Shown here: one piece after another, positions 1 to 8,090 of the stretch
Numbering within the stretch: position 1 is the first letter of the stretch
How the letters are laid out: each line of letters opens with the position of its first letter
Assembly (NCBI GenBank): GCA_019414725.1
Contig: DXLM01000102.1
Span: 1 to 8,220, forward strand
DNA from: Bacteroides sp.
Lineage (GTDB): Bacteria > Bacteroidota > Bacteroidia > Bacteroidales > Bacteroidaceae
Reading direction: 5' to 3'
DNA length: 8,220 nt
The notes under the pieces: model-generated
The model's input: only the letters and a program-made list of their open reading frames with translations
Told to the model about the DNA's origin: nothing
Databases searched by the model: none
Program-made: the position numbers and the translations under genes

Positions 1-2139
1 ATTCTGTATATTGAAGGTGACGCTGAAGTTATTTTGCATATAGCTTAAACGTACTGCAGGACATCCATGAAGTTCTATCATCTTTTCCTCACTTTTTCTT
101 TCCGATATTGGTACAAATATTCTCAAGCCTGTCATAATAGCTGAAGGAGCTTCACGCTTTGCCAATACCATTTCAGGATTAAAACGACATAATCCATTTA
201 AAGAGCCAAAGTAAATATTGCCATCATAATCATGAGTAACACTACCACTCATAAAACCAACAATAGGAACTCCATCCCATCGCCCATAATTATAAAAGCT
301 ATTCTTAACCGCAATATAGCAACTTATCCCTTTATTTGTACTACACCAAATACGCCCGGAAGCATCTTCCATAATAGCACGTATATGGGCATTCTCCAAA
401 CCATCTCCTCTTTTAAACACCTGGTACTTCATATTGTTTGGAAAAGGAAAGCATACTAACCCTTCACCAGTAGCTACCCATATACGCTTCTTACTATCTC
501 CATAAATACTATTAATTGTATTTGAAGGGAATTGCTCTGCCGTATAAAAATGTTTAATCATTTTAAAGTCTGGCGAATATACTAAAACTCCACCTCCAAA
601 TGTACCTACCCAAAGAAAGCCTTGCTCGTCTTTAAAGAGACAACGTACTTGTTCATTCTCTATATAATGCTCCAAAAAAAGTTGTCCATCCAAGCCTGCT
701 TTATAAACCCCTTCACTAGTACCTATCCATATGGTATGATGATCATCCTCATAAATAGCACGAACATCAATCAAAGCTTTATCTTTAGAGAATACTTGAC
801 GAAAATACTTCTGAGTTCTATTATAGTAACATAGCCCACCATTAAATAGTCCAAACCATAAATTCCCTTTCGTATCACATAAAGATGCTTGAACAGGATT
901 TCCATTCAAATCTCCATCATCCGCTCCATATATAGCGACTCTTTTCCCTTTTGAAAAAACATTAATATCACCTCCATTGGTACCGATCCATAATACTCCA
1001 TCTTGGTCTACACAAACCGTGCTAATCATTTTGTCTGTTAAATTTCTCTCTGCTGTTGGAATAGGAGAATAATTATAAACATTAAATAAAGAAGAGTCAC
1101 GGCTTAAGAAGTTAATTCCTCCACCCCATGTACCTGCCCATATATTATTAAAAGAATCTTGAAACAAGCAACGAACGCTAGAACTAGACAGACCATATTC
1201 ATCATTACTTGCTTTTATATAATTAAATCTTACATCTTCCGAAGACACAAATAACCGTTGCGTTAAATCCAATACAGCAATTCCCCCAAATTCTGTAGCA
1301 AGCCAAAGCCTATTATCATCCATCTGCCTAATATCAAATACAACATGTTTTTCCCCTTTAGCCTCTTTAAAGTGAATAAAACTTTCTGATTCCGGATTGA
1401 ACAAAGCCAGCCCTTCGGAGGTTCCCAACCAAATATTATTATTTCTATCCTTATAAATACAGACAACTCCATCCCCTGGCAAACTATTAGGATCGTTAGG
1501 GTTATGCCTAAAATTCTTTGCTTTTTTATCTTTTATAGAAATTATACTAAATCCATGAAAAGCATGAGCCACATACAGATTACCATCTCCCCCATCAACA
1601 ACTGACCATACATTATTACTCCCCAGTCCAGGTACAGTTTCTGTATTATAATGTATAAAATTTCCAGTCTTCTTATCTAAATAATCAATTCCATTCCAAT
1701 ACGTAGTTATCCATAGATTTCCATCAGATGCAGGCTTTATGCTGGTCACATCGTCAGTAATCAAACTATTATGATCTCCAGGATCATGTTTATAAATAGT
1801 AAAAGTATTATTACTATAATTATAAGCATTCAATCCCGCACGTTGCGTACCAATCCATAATATAGAATCTATAGGATCATCTAACAAACAATTTAGTTCA
1901 TTGCCTGTAATATGTAATTTATCAGGAATATCCTTATAATAGGAGATAAAATGTACCCCATCAAATTTATTTAATCCTTCTTCTGTAGCAAACCATAAAT
2001 AGCCTTGCTTATCTTGAGCAATACTCAATACATTATTATTAGACAATCCTTCCATTGCTCCCAGCTTTTTAACTGAGTATGATTGTGCCCATATACATTC
2101 CGGTAACACCAATAACAACAAAACAAGTATATTTTTCAT
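1..2139 (-). CDS. Hybrid two-component system (HTCS) sensor, N-terminal part (cut at window edge)
   Basis: The minus-strand frame is open for 713 codons from ATG at 2139 to base 1. A TAA in the same frame at 2160-2158 makes this the first possible start. Residues 1-19 form a signal peptide (MKNILVLLLL..., likely cleaved at IWA/QS). Fourteen Reg_prop-type beta-propeller motifs of the form [LI]W.[GA]T..G follow, near residues 48, 94, 142, 188, 236, 278, 333, 383, 427, 470, 509, 553, 597 and 642. This fits two seven-bladed propellers. The last ~20 residues (LSYMQNNFSVTFN) look like the start of a Y_Y_Y domain. In the HTCS family this is followed by a membrane helix, histidine kinase, receiver and AraC-type DNA-binding domains, all outside the window here. 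The family's periplasmic propellers bind oligosaccharides and control the adjacent susCD operon; divergence from susC supports that role. A one-piece classical sensor kinase with the same ectodomain cannot be excluded. Confidence 0.93.
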   Translation of the reverse strand, partial: MKNILVLLLLVLPECIWAQSYSVKKLGAMEGLSNNNVLSIAQDKQGYLWFATEEGLNKFDGVHFISYYKDIPDKLHITGNELNCLLDDPIDSILWIGTQRAGLNAYNYSNNTFTIYKHDPGDHNSLITDDVTSIKPASDGNLWITTYWNGIDYLDKKTGNFIHYNTETVPGLGSNNVWSVVDGGDGNLYVAHAFHGFSIISIKDKKAKNFRHNPNDPNSLPGDGVVCIYKDRNNNIWLGTSEGLALFNPESESFIHFKEAKGEKHVVFDIRQMDDNRLWLATEFGGIAVLDLTQRLFVSSEDVRFNYIKASNDEYGLSSSSVRCLFQDSFNNIWAGTWGGGINFLSRDSSLFNVYNYSPIPTAERNLTDKMISTVCVDQDGVLWIGTNGGDINVFSKGKRVAIYGADDGDLNGNPVQASLCDTKGNLWFGLFNGGLCYYNRTQKYFRQVFSKDKALIDVRAIYEDDHHTIWIGTSEGVYKAGLDGQLFLEHYIENEQVRCLFKDEQGFLWVGTFGGGVLVYSPDFKMIKHFYTAEQFPSNTINSIYGDSKKRIWVATGEGLVCFPFPNNMKYQVFKRGDGLENAHIRAIMEDASGRIWCSTNKGISCYIAVKNSFYNYGRWDGVPIVGFMSGSVTHDYDGNIYFGSLNGLCRFNPEMVLAKREAPSAIMTGLRIFVPISERKSEEKMIELHGCPAVRLSYMQNNFSVTFNIQN

Positions 2140-2170
2140 AATACTAAATATCGTTTTTTAATTGATTATT

Positions 2171-2178
2171 CAAAAATA
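2171..2178 (-). promoter_or_regulatory. Putative -7 box of the HTCS gene promoter
   Basis: Read on the minus strand, this is TATTTTTG, an exact match to the Bacteroides -7 consensus TAnnTTTG. It lies 31 bp upstream of the HTCS start codon, which would give a short leader of about 25 nt. No clear TTTG-type -33 box is visible at the expected distance (about 2196-2202), so the promoter may be weak or need an activator. The region is AT-rich and chance matches are possible. Confidence 0.45.
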
Positions 2179-2204
2179 CAAAGAAAATCCATATTTAAGA
2201 TATC

Positions 2205-2227
2205 TAAATCATGCATTGCATGATTTA
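2205..2227. promoter_or_regulatory. Perfect 23-bp palindrome, candidate operator between divergent promoters
   Basis: The left arm TAAATCATGCA (2205-2215) and right arm TGCATGATTTA (2217-2227) are exact reverse complements around one central T at 2216. All 11 pairs match and symmetry stops at both outer flanks. A one-base loop makes an RNA hairpin unlikely, so a dyad for a DNA-binding protein is the better reading. The centre is 60 bp upstream of the first base of the susC -7 box and 38 bp upstream of the HTCS -7 box. It could therefore serve either promoter or both. Binding by the HTCS output domain is inference; a different regulator is possible. Confidence 0.55.
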
Positions 2228-2275
2228 CTATCCATTTCTGCAAGATTCATATAACTTTATTAATTTTCCTTCACC

Positions 2276-2283
2276 TACATTTG
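2276..2283 (+). promoter_or_regulatory. Putative -7 box of the susC operon promoter
   Basis: TACATTTG matches the Bacteroides -7 consensus TAnnTTTG exactly. It lies 51 bp upstream of the susC ATG, so transcription would begin near 2290 and leave an A-rich leader of roughly 45 nt. The expected -33 box is poor: the nearest candidate is TTTA at 2256-2259. A weak -33 box fits a promoter that needs an activator such as the HTCS output domain. The leader has no Shine-Dalgarno sequence, which is normal for Bacteroidota. Confidence 0.55.
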
Positions 2284-2334
2284 CAGCCGGAAAGCAAAAT
2301 AAGAAAAAACGTTTAATCTTTAAATCCTAATTTT

Positions 2335-5300
2335 ATGAGGCATTTAAAATTTTTATGCACATGTGTCATACTACTACTCACATCAGTAACAGTATTTGCA
2401 CAAACGCAAATCACAGGACATGTAGCTGATATGAAAGGAGAAGCTATCATTGGAGCTAATGTCACCCTTAAAGGAACCACAAATGGGACTATCACAGATT
2501 TTGACGGTCACTTTACACTCAATGTAAATGACCCCAACGGAATACTAGCAGTTTCATTTATTGGTTACAAAACAAAAGAAGTGAAAATTGGAGAAAAAAC
2601 CATTTTTCAGATTATTCTTGAAGAGGACACTGAAACTTTAGACGAAGTCGTAGTAGTAGGTTATGGTACACAAACAAAGAAAAGTTTAACAGGAGCAGTT
2701 AGTGACGTTAAATCCGATGCACTAACCCGTTCAGTTTCTACCACTACTGCCGGAGCTTTATCTGGGAAAATAGCAGGAATTTCCACACGCGCAGTGGATG
2801 CTCGACCAGGTAGAGGAATCAATCTTGAAATCCGTAATATGGGAAGTCCTCTATTTGTTATAGATGGTATTCCTTATGGAGGTATGAACAGTCGTGACTG
2901 GTTACAAGCATCAGATGTATCCGGCAATGATGTTTTTAATGCACTAAATATTGAAGACATTGAAAGTATTACCGTATTAAAAGATGCCTCTGCTGCCATC
3001 TACGGTCTACGTGCAGCCAATGGTGTAGTTTTAGTTACAACCAAAAAAGGAAGGAAAAACGAAAAAGTCAGCATCAATGTTAATGGATATTATGGCTGGC
3101 AAAACTTAACTCGCTTTCCCAAATTAGCTAATGCCGGACAATATGTGAGAGGCTTGGCTGAAGCTGCACAGAACAGAGGTGAAGATCCTAATAATCTTTA
3201 TACTCCAGAAGAATTAGCCAAATGGCAAGCTGGTACCGAGCCGGGATATAAAAGTTATGATTATTATGATATGGTAATGAGAAAGAATGTACCACAGTAT
3301 CATATCAATGCTAATGTTACGGGTGGCTCAGATAAAACAAATTATTATCTTTCTGTTGCTCATACCAGTCAAGATGCCATGATGCGAGACTTTAAATATC
3401 AACGTACTAACTTCCAATTAAATCTTGATTCCAAAATTACAGATCATTTCACTGTAGGTGCACAAATTAGTGGAAAATATGAAAAAAGTGAAGATGTAGG
3501 TCTACCTGGTGGAGACGGATATTATACGGCTATTTTAGCAATGTTTAAGATGCAACCTATCGAAAGTCCATACGCTAATGATAACCCGGAATATATTAAT
3601 AATGTGCATGAAAATGGTTATAATCCGGCTGCATTTAGACGTGACATTGCCGGCTACAAAGACAATTTAACCCGTAATGCTAATATCAATGCTTATGCAC
3701 AATATGATTTCAAATTTGGTTTAACAGCAAAGGCCACTTTCTCCTACAATTATACAAACAGTCGTTTTGACGGTTATCAATACGCATATCAAATCTATAC
3801 ATATGATAAAGCAAATGACACCTATAATGGGACACCAGCCACAGGACGATGGAGAAGTCAGATAGATCGTAGTGTACCGGCACGTTATATGCAACTACAA
3901 TTGAACTATACAAAACAGTTTAAAAAACATAATATTTCAGCAGTCTTAGGCTATGAAGCTTCTGATTATGACTGGAGTAAGAAAACTTATGGAACGGAAC
4001 CTTCCACTGACTATCTGCCATTATTGCAATTTGATGAACTCAATAGTTTTGGTGATGAATGGAGTTATGAAGCACGTGCCGGTTGGATTGGGCGTATCAA
4101 TTATAATTTCGCCCACAAATACTTAATCGAAATATTAGCCCGCTATGACGGTTCATATCTATATGCACCAAGCAAGCGCTGGGGATTTTTCCCTGGAGTA
4201 TCAGTAGGTTGGAGAATATCAGAAGAAAAATTCTTCGAAAAGTTAAGACCGGTCATAGATGATCTGAAAATACGCGCATCTATCGGTCAAACTGGTACAG
4301 AAAAAGATGTAAAGCTATTTGACTACTTAAGTGGTTACAACTGGAATCAAGGTAATGCTGTATTAGACGGTGAAGTTGTATCCGGACTTAATCAAAGAGG
4401 ATTGCCTGTGACAAATTTATCTTGGACAAAAAATACAACATCAAATATTGGTTTTGACTTGACCATGTTTAACAGCCGGCTAAAAATTACAGCAGATGCA
4501 TTCCGAAAAGATATTACTGGCGTGCCAGCAGCTCGTTATGATGTATTGCTGCCTAATGAAGTAGGTTACAAATTACCTAACGAGAACCTAAATAAACAAG
4601 CATATATCGGTGCAGAAGCAATGGCTACTTGGACTGATCATATCGGTGATTTGAATTATACCATTAGTGGCAATTTTACATTCTCACGCTATAAAAGTAT
4701 CGAAACTTATAAGCCTCGTTTCAATAATTCCTGGGATGAATATCGTAATTCTGCAGAAGGACGTTGGGGAGGCATATATTGGGGATATCAAGTAATTGGG
4801 CAATTCCAATCGGAAGAAGAAATACTTAACTATCCGGTTAACTTAGACGGACAAAATAATCGGACACTACTCCCTGGTGATCTTATTTACAAAGACGTAA
4901 ATGGTGATGGCATTATCAACGGTATGGATGAACGCCCTATAGGTTACCCCGAAGGTTGGGCTCCTATCATATCATTCGGCGGTAATATCGGTTTAGAATG
5001 GAAAGGTATTGACCTTAATATTGACCTTTCCGGAGGTGCTATGCAAGGATGGAGACAAAATTATGAACTCGCTAATGCATTCCACGGCAATGGCAATTCA
5101 CCTGAATATTTATTAGAAGACCGTTGGCACCGTGCTGATTTATATGATCCCAATAGCGAATGGATTCCTGGACGTTATCCAGCTATTCGTAAAGGTGAGT
5201 TCAGCTATAATAACAAAAATAGCGATTTTTGGCTACATAATGTACACTACTTACGCATCAAGAATTTAGAAATCGGCTATAGTTTGCCTATTAAATGGAC

Positions 5301-5466
5301 AAAAACTGTCCATGCACAAAAAATACGTATCTATGCCAATGTTTCGAATTTATGTTCATTCGATAATGTACATCAGTTCGGGATTGACCCTGAAATTACA
5401 GCCGCAGCAGCAGTAGTATATCCACAGCAAAGAACATTCCTTCTTGGATTTAATGTAACATTCTAA
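2335..5466 (+). CDS. SusC/RagA-family TonB-dependent outer-membrane glycan transporter
   Basis: This 1043-residue protein has the usual SusC length and imports oligosaccharides across the outer membrane with TonB energy. Residues 1-22 are a signal peptide (likely cut at VFA/QTQ). A carboxypeptidase-regulatory-like beta domain covers about 24-97 (ITGHVADMKGEAIIGANV, GTITDFDGHF). The family's TonB-box region is TLDEVVVVGYGTQTKKSLTG at 101-120. The plug follows to about 240 and includes PLFVIDGIPYGG (172-183) and ITVLKDASAAIYG (212-224). The rest is the 22-strand barrel, with the SusC motif DVNGDGIINGMDERPIGYP near 854 and a terminal aromatic F (LLGFNVTF). There is no N-terminal STN domain, so control by an anti-sigma factor is unlikely and HTCS control is favoured. 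An in-frame TAA at 2314 makes ATG 2335 the first possible start. SusD begins 12 bp downstream. The substrate cannot be read from the sequence. Confidence 0.97.
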   Translation: MRHLKFLCTCVILLLTSVTVFAQTQITGHVADMKGEAIIGANVTLKGTTNGTITDFDGHFTLNVNDPNGILAVSFIGYKTKEVKIGEKTIFQIILEEDTETLDEVVVVGYGTQTKKSLTGAVSDVKSDALTRSVSTTTAGALSGKIAGISTRAVDARPGRGINLEIRNMGSPLFVIDGIPYGGMNSRDWLQASDVSGNDVFNALNIEDIESITVLKDASAAIYGLRAANGVVLVTTKKGRKNEKVSINVNGYYGWQNLTRFPKLANAGQYVRGLAEAAQNRGEDPNNLYTPEELAKWQAGTEPGYKSYDYYDMVMRKNVPQYHINANVTGGSDKTNYYLSVAHTSQDAMMRDFKYQRTNFQLNLDSKITDHFTVGAQISGKYEKSEDVGLPGGDGYYTAILAMFKMQPIESPYANDNPEYINNVHENGYNPAAFRRDIAGYKDNLTRNANINAYAQYDFKFGLTAKATFSYNYTNSRFDGYQYAYQIYTYDKANDTYNGTPATGRWRSQIDRSVPARYMQLQLNYTKQFKKHNISAVLGYEASDYDWSKKTYGTEPSTDYLPLLQFDELNSFGDEWSYEARAGWIGRINYNFAHKYLIEILARYDGSYLYAPSKRWGFFPGVSVGWRISEEKFFEKLRPVIDDLKIRASIGQTGTEKDVKLFDYLSGYNWNQGNAVLDGEVVSGLNQRGLPVTNLSWTKNTTSNIGFDLTMFNSRLKITADAFRKDITGVPAARYDVLLPNEVGYKLPNENLNKQAYIGAEAMATWTDHIGDLNYTISGNFTFSRYKSIETYKPRFNNSWDEYRNSAEGRWGGIYWGYQVIGQFQSEEEILNYPVNLDGQNNRTLLPGDLIYKDVNGDGIINGMDERPIGYPEGWAPIISFGGNIGLEWKGIDLNIDLSGGAMQGWRQNYELANAFHGNGNSPEYLLEDRWHRADLYDPNSEWIPGRYPAIRKGEFSYNNKNSDFWLHNVHYLRIKNLEIGYSLPIKWTKTVHAQKIRIYANVSNLCSFDNVHQFGIDPEITAAAAVVYPQQRTFLLGFNVTF

Positions 5467-5478
5467 AACGATATTATT

Positions 5479-7329
5479 ATGAAAAAAAATTATATAAAAA
5501 TATTTTTGTTGGGAGCTGCCATTACGTCTTTATTATCAAGTTGTGGTGACGGATGGTTCGAAAGAGATCCCAAAAACATCCTTACCAATGAACAAGTATG
5601 GAACGACCCTGCCATGATAAAATCACAATTAGCCAACCTATATGATAGAATTCCCCAATTACATGGCAACTTTAACACAGGTGGTATGTGTGAAACTGAT
5701 GATGCAATGTATTGTGGTACTTTAGACCAGAATTATCGTAACGAACTGCGTTATGGAAATGATTACGGACGTTGGTGGGACTATGAATTCATACGTGATA
5801 TCAATATGTCCATTGAGAACATTACTAAATATGGAACAGAAATCTCCGAAGAAAGCAAAAATCAATTTATTGCCGAATTTCGCTTTATACGAGCTTATGT
5901 TTATTTCGAACTTGTAAGACGTATGGGAGGAGTACCGCTGATCACCCAAACATTAGAATACGATTTTAATGGTGATCCTTCTTATCTTCGTACCCCACGT
6001 GCGAAAGAACATGAAATTTACGATTTTATTTACAAGGAATGCGAAGAAATCAAAAATCAATTAGGCAACGCAAACAGCCAAACTCGCGCCAACTATTACA
6101 CAGCATTAGCATTAGAAAGCCGTGCCATGTTATACGCTGGTTCCATAGCTAAATACAATGCTTTAAAAACTCCCAATATTGTAACTTCCGGTGGAGAGGT
6201 AGGTATTCCTTCAGACATGGCAAACGGTTATTACCAAAAATCATTATCTGCTTCAAAAGAAATTATAGAAGAAGGAGGGTATGAACTCTATAACAAAGAA
6301 GAAGACAAGGGAATCAATTTCTATAAAATGTTAATGGATAAAACCGGAAATAAAGAAGTTATTTGGGTAAAAGATTACCAAAATCCTTTAAAGGTACATA
6401 GTTTCGGATATGATAATGTTATTCATCATTTAAGAGAAGATAATGACAACTCTTCTTGTATTGGCCCATCATTAGGATTAGTAGAGGCCTTTGACTATTT
6501 AGACGGGACCTCAGGAACATTACACTATAAAAACGGCAACGATTATATCGTTTATAAAAATCCTAGTGATATTTTTGCCAATAAAGATGCTCGTTTATAT
6601 GGTACTATTATTTATCCCGGTACCAAGTTCAGAGGTCAGGACGTTGATATTCAAGCCGGAGTAGCTGTATGGAATGATATTAATGGCTCTTACGATTTAC
6701 TTACTGATCCCAGCTTGGGGAGTTTCTATACAGACAATAAAACTTTTGTAGGTCAAGACGGTCCCCAAACCAACACCCCTAACGTTAGCAACACCGGATT
6801 TTATATTCGCAAATTCATAAGTGAAGCTTCCGGTTATACACTTCGTAATTATGCCGAAAACTGGTGGCCTTGGTTCCGTTTAGGAGAAATTTATCTCAAC
6901 GCTACTGAAGCAGCTTTTGAATTAAATGATGAAACAAATGCATTGCATTATATCAATAAACTACGCGAACGTGCAGGTTTTCCCGCCAATAGTTTAAATA
7001 AACTTACAATAGAGAAAATTCAAAATGAACGACGCGTGGAATTAGCTTTTGAAGACCACCGCTATTTTGATATGAAACGTTGGAGAATAGCAGATGCTGT
7101 TTGGAACGGAAATGAGGATAATGATCAAGCCATTGTTTATGGACTATACCCATATCGTATTGCTAAAGCTAAACCTGGTACTCAAGATCAAGATAAATAC
7201 ATTTTTGTGAAAACAAGATCTGAACGTTTCAAAGTAGCTAGAACTTTCCAACAGTCCAACTATTATTCATTCATTGAGGATGCTGTTATCAATAATAATC
7301 CAACAATTGTCAAAAACCCATTCCAATAA
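5479..7329 (+). CDS. SusD/RagB-family surface glycan-binding lipoprotein
   Basis: This 616-residue protein should form the lid of the SusC transporter and bind glycan at the cell surface. A lipoprotein signal ends in the lipobox LSSC with the lipidated Cys at 22, followed by GDGWFERDP. The SusD N-terminal helical (TPR-like) region is clear: WWDYEFIRDINMSIENI near 95-111, FRFIRAYVYFELVRRMGGVP near 134-153, and RANYYTALALESRAMLYAG near 203-221. The C-terminal SusD_RagB signature is also present: WWPWFRLGEIYLNATEAA from 462, ALHYINKLRERAGFP, then NERRVELAFEDHRYFDMKRW from 516 to 535. No frameshift or missing segment is seen. The gene starts 12 bp after susC and ends 12 bp before the DUF3823 gene, so the three are almost surely one transcript. 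Glycan-contact residues vary widely in this family, so no substrate is assigned. Confidence 0.97.
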   Translation: MKKNYIKIFLLGAAITSLLSSCGDGWFERDPKNILTNEQVWNDPAMIKSQLANLYDRIPQLHGNFNTGGMCETDDAMYCGTLDQNYRNELRYGNDYGRWWDYEFIRDINMSIENITKYGTEISEESKNQFIAEFRFIRAYVYFELVRRMGGVPLITQTLEYDFNGDPSYLRTPRAKEHEIYDFIYKECEEIKNQLGNANSQTRANYYTALALESRAMLYAGSIAKYNALKTPNIVTSGGEVGIPSDMANGYYQKSLSASKEIIEEGGYELYNKEEDKGINFYKMLMDKTGNKEVIWVKDYQNPLKVHSFGYDNVIHHLREDNDNSSCIGPSLGLVEAFDYLDGTSGTLHYKNGNDYIVYKNPSDIFANKDARLYGTIIYPGTKFRGQDVDIQAGVAVWNDINGSYDLLTDPSLGSFYTDNKTFVGQDGPQTNTPNVSNTGFYIRKFISEASGYTLRNYAENWWPWFRLGEIYLNATEAAFELNDETNALHYINKLRERAGFPANSLNKLTIEKIQNERRVELAFEDHRYFDMKRWRIADAVWNGNEDNDQAIVYGLYPYRIAKAKPGTQDQDKYIFVKTRSERFKVARTFQQSNYYSFIEDAVINNNPTIVKNPFQ

Positions 7330-7341
7330 AAACAAAAAATT

Positions 7342-8016
7342 ATGAGAAAAATATATATTTTTATTATTATAATATGTTGTCTGCTTACAGCCAACAGTTG
7401 CAGTTATGACAATTTTGATGAACCTAAATCCATGTTAACAGGAAAAGCCATTTATAATGGTGAACCTGTATCCGTTAGAAGTGGAAGTTCCGAATTTGCC
7501 CTATTTCAAGACGGATATGCCTTACATGGTTCTATCCCTGTCTATATCGCACAAGACGGAAGTTACTCAGTGAACCTATTCAACGGAGATTATAAACTTG
7601 TACGCGTTGGTAATGCACCTTGGGAAAGGCCATCCAATGATACGATTCGGATTACAGTTAAAGGGAATACCATACAAGATATCCCAGTAACACCTTACTT
7701 TTTTATTAAAGATGTTTCATTTACTAAGAGTAACAACAAAATTGTTGCAAAATTTACAGTTAACAAAGTTATTGCTAATGCTAATATGGAAGATGTAAGT
7801 CTTTATCTAGGAAAAGGCATCCTAACAGATAACAATCAAAAAGAAGCGACGTTGAGTTTAGGAAACAAGATTCCTCTAGAACAAGAGACCAGCGCTGAAA
7901 TAGACATTCCAAACAATCTGATCAATAAAACATATATTTATGCTCGTATAGGAGTAAAGTCTGACAAATCCTCAGAATATTGCTATAGTCAATCCATTAA
8001 GGTAGAATTGAAGTAA
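7342..8016 (+). CDS. DUF3823-type lipoprotein, probable accessory surface glycan-binding protein
   Basis: This 224-residue protein sits where PULs often encode a SusE/F-like surface glycan-binding protein. It has a hydrophobic leader and a probable lipidation site at Cys20 (TANSC; the Ala at -3 is less usual than Leu), followed by the acidic stretch SYDNFDEP, which is typical of surface-exported Bacteroidota lipoproteins. From about 30 the pattern MLTGKAIYNGEPV, ...DGSYSVNLFNGDYKLV and a closing IPVTPYFFI near 115 matches my memory of the DUF3823 N-terminal, transthyretin-like beta domain. Residues ~118-224 look like a second Ig-like beta domain (VSFTKSNNKIVAKFTV...), as in the DUF3823 C-terminal region. 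The family has no firmly established function that I know of; glycan binding is inferred from position and fold. It begins 12 bp after susD and is followed by a hairpin. A different small surface lipoprotein family is the main alternative. Confidence 0.82.
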   Translation: MRKIYIFIIIICCLLTANSCSYDNFDEPKSMLTGKAIYNGEPVSVRSGSSEFALFQDGYALHGSIPVYIAQDGSYSVNLFNGDYKLVRVGNAPWERPSNDTIRITVKGNTIQDIPVTPYFFIKDVSFTKSNNKIVAKFTVNKVIANANMEDVSLYLGKGILTDNNQKEATLSLGNKIPLEQETSAEIDIPNNLINKTYIYARIGVKSDKSSEYCYSQSIKVELK

Positions 8017-8041
8017 ATAAAACTGATAGAATACAAAAAAC

Positions 8042-8074
8042 AAGGGGAAATATCGCAAGTTGGTATTTCCCCTT
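8042..8074 (+). terminator. Strong stem-loop in the spacer after the DUF3823 gene (terminator, attenuator or RNA-stabilising hairpin)
   Basis: AAGGGGAAATA (8042-8052) pairs perfectly with TATTTCCCCTT (8064-8074), giving an 11-bp stem with four G-C pairs. The 11-nt gap can add T-G, C-G and G-T pairs, leaving a loop of about five bases (8056-8060). It begins 25 bp after the DUF3823 stop and ends 16 bp before the next ATG. Only one T follows the stem before AAAATTAA, so the U tract of a classical intrinsic terminator is weak. Partial termination or 3' end protection of the susCD-DUF3823 message both fit. No TAnnTTTG promoter lies between the hairpin and the next gene, so that gene probably depends on read-through. 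Confidence 0.6.
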
Positions 8075-8090
8075 TAAAATTAACAAACCT

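Noticed and set aside
232..834. Two short plus-strand open frames (232-459 and 622-834) opposite the HTCS gene
   Set aside because: They are antisense to a continuous, strongly conserved HTCS frame. Their translations are low-complexity, with no domain or plausible signal, and no promoter supports them.
2095..2139. Lipobox-like LPEC (residues 12-15) in the HTCS leader
   Set aside because: Glu at -1 is not accepted by signal peptidase II. HTCS sensors are inner-membrane proteins, and IWA/QS gives a better ordinary cleavage site.
2313..2495. Minus-strand open frame across the susC start
   Set aside because: It overlaps the conserved SusC signal peptide and N-terminal domain, resembles no known protein, and would run into the control region. 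It is a shadow of susC. The same applies to the minus-strand frames at 3710-3913, 5490-5678 and 5722-5949.
4894..4929. EF-hand-like DVNGDGIINGMD motif in SusC, considered as a special calcium-binding insertion
   Set aside because: This motif is a standard part of SusC-family barrels, so it is not unusual here.
5467..5478. Possible extra regulatory site between susC and susD
   Set aside because: The 12-bp gap is just an AT-rich start region, of the same length as the susD-DUF3823 gap. No Shine-Dalgarno sequence or symmetry is present.
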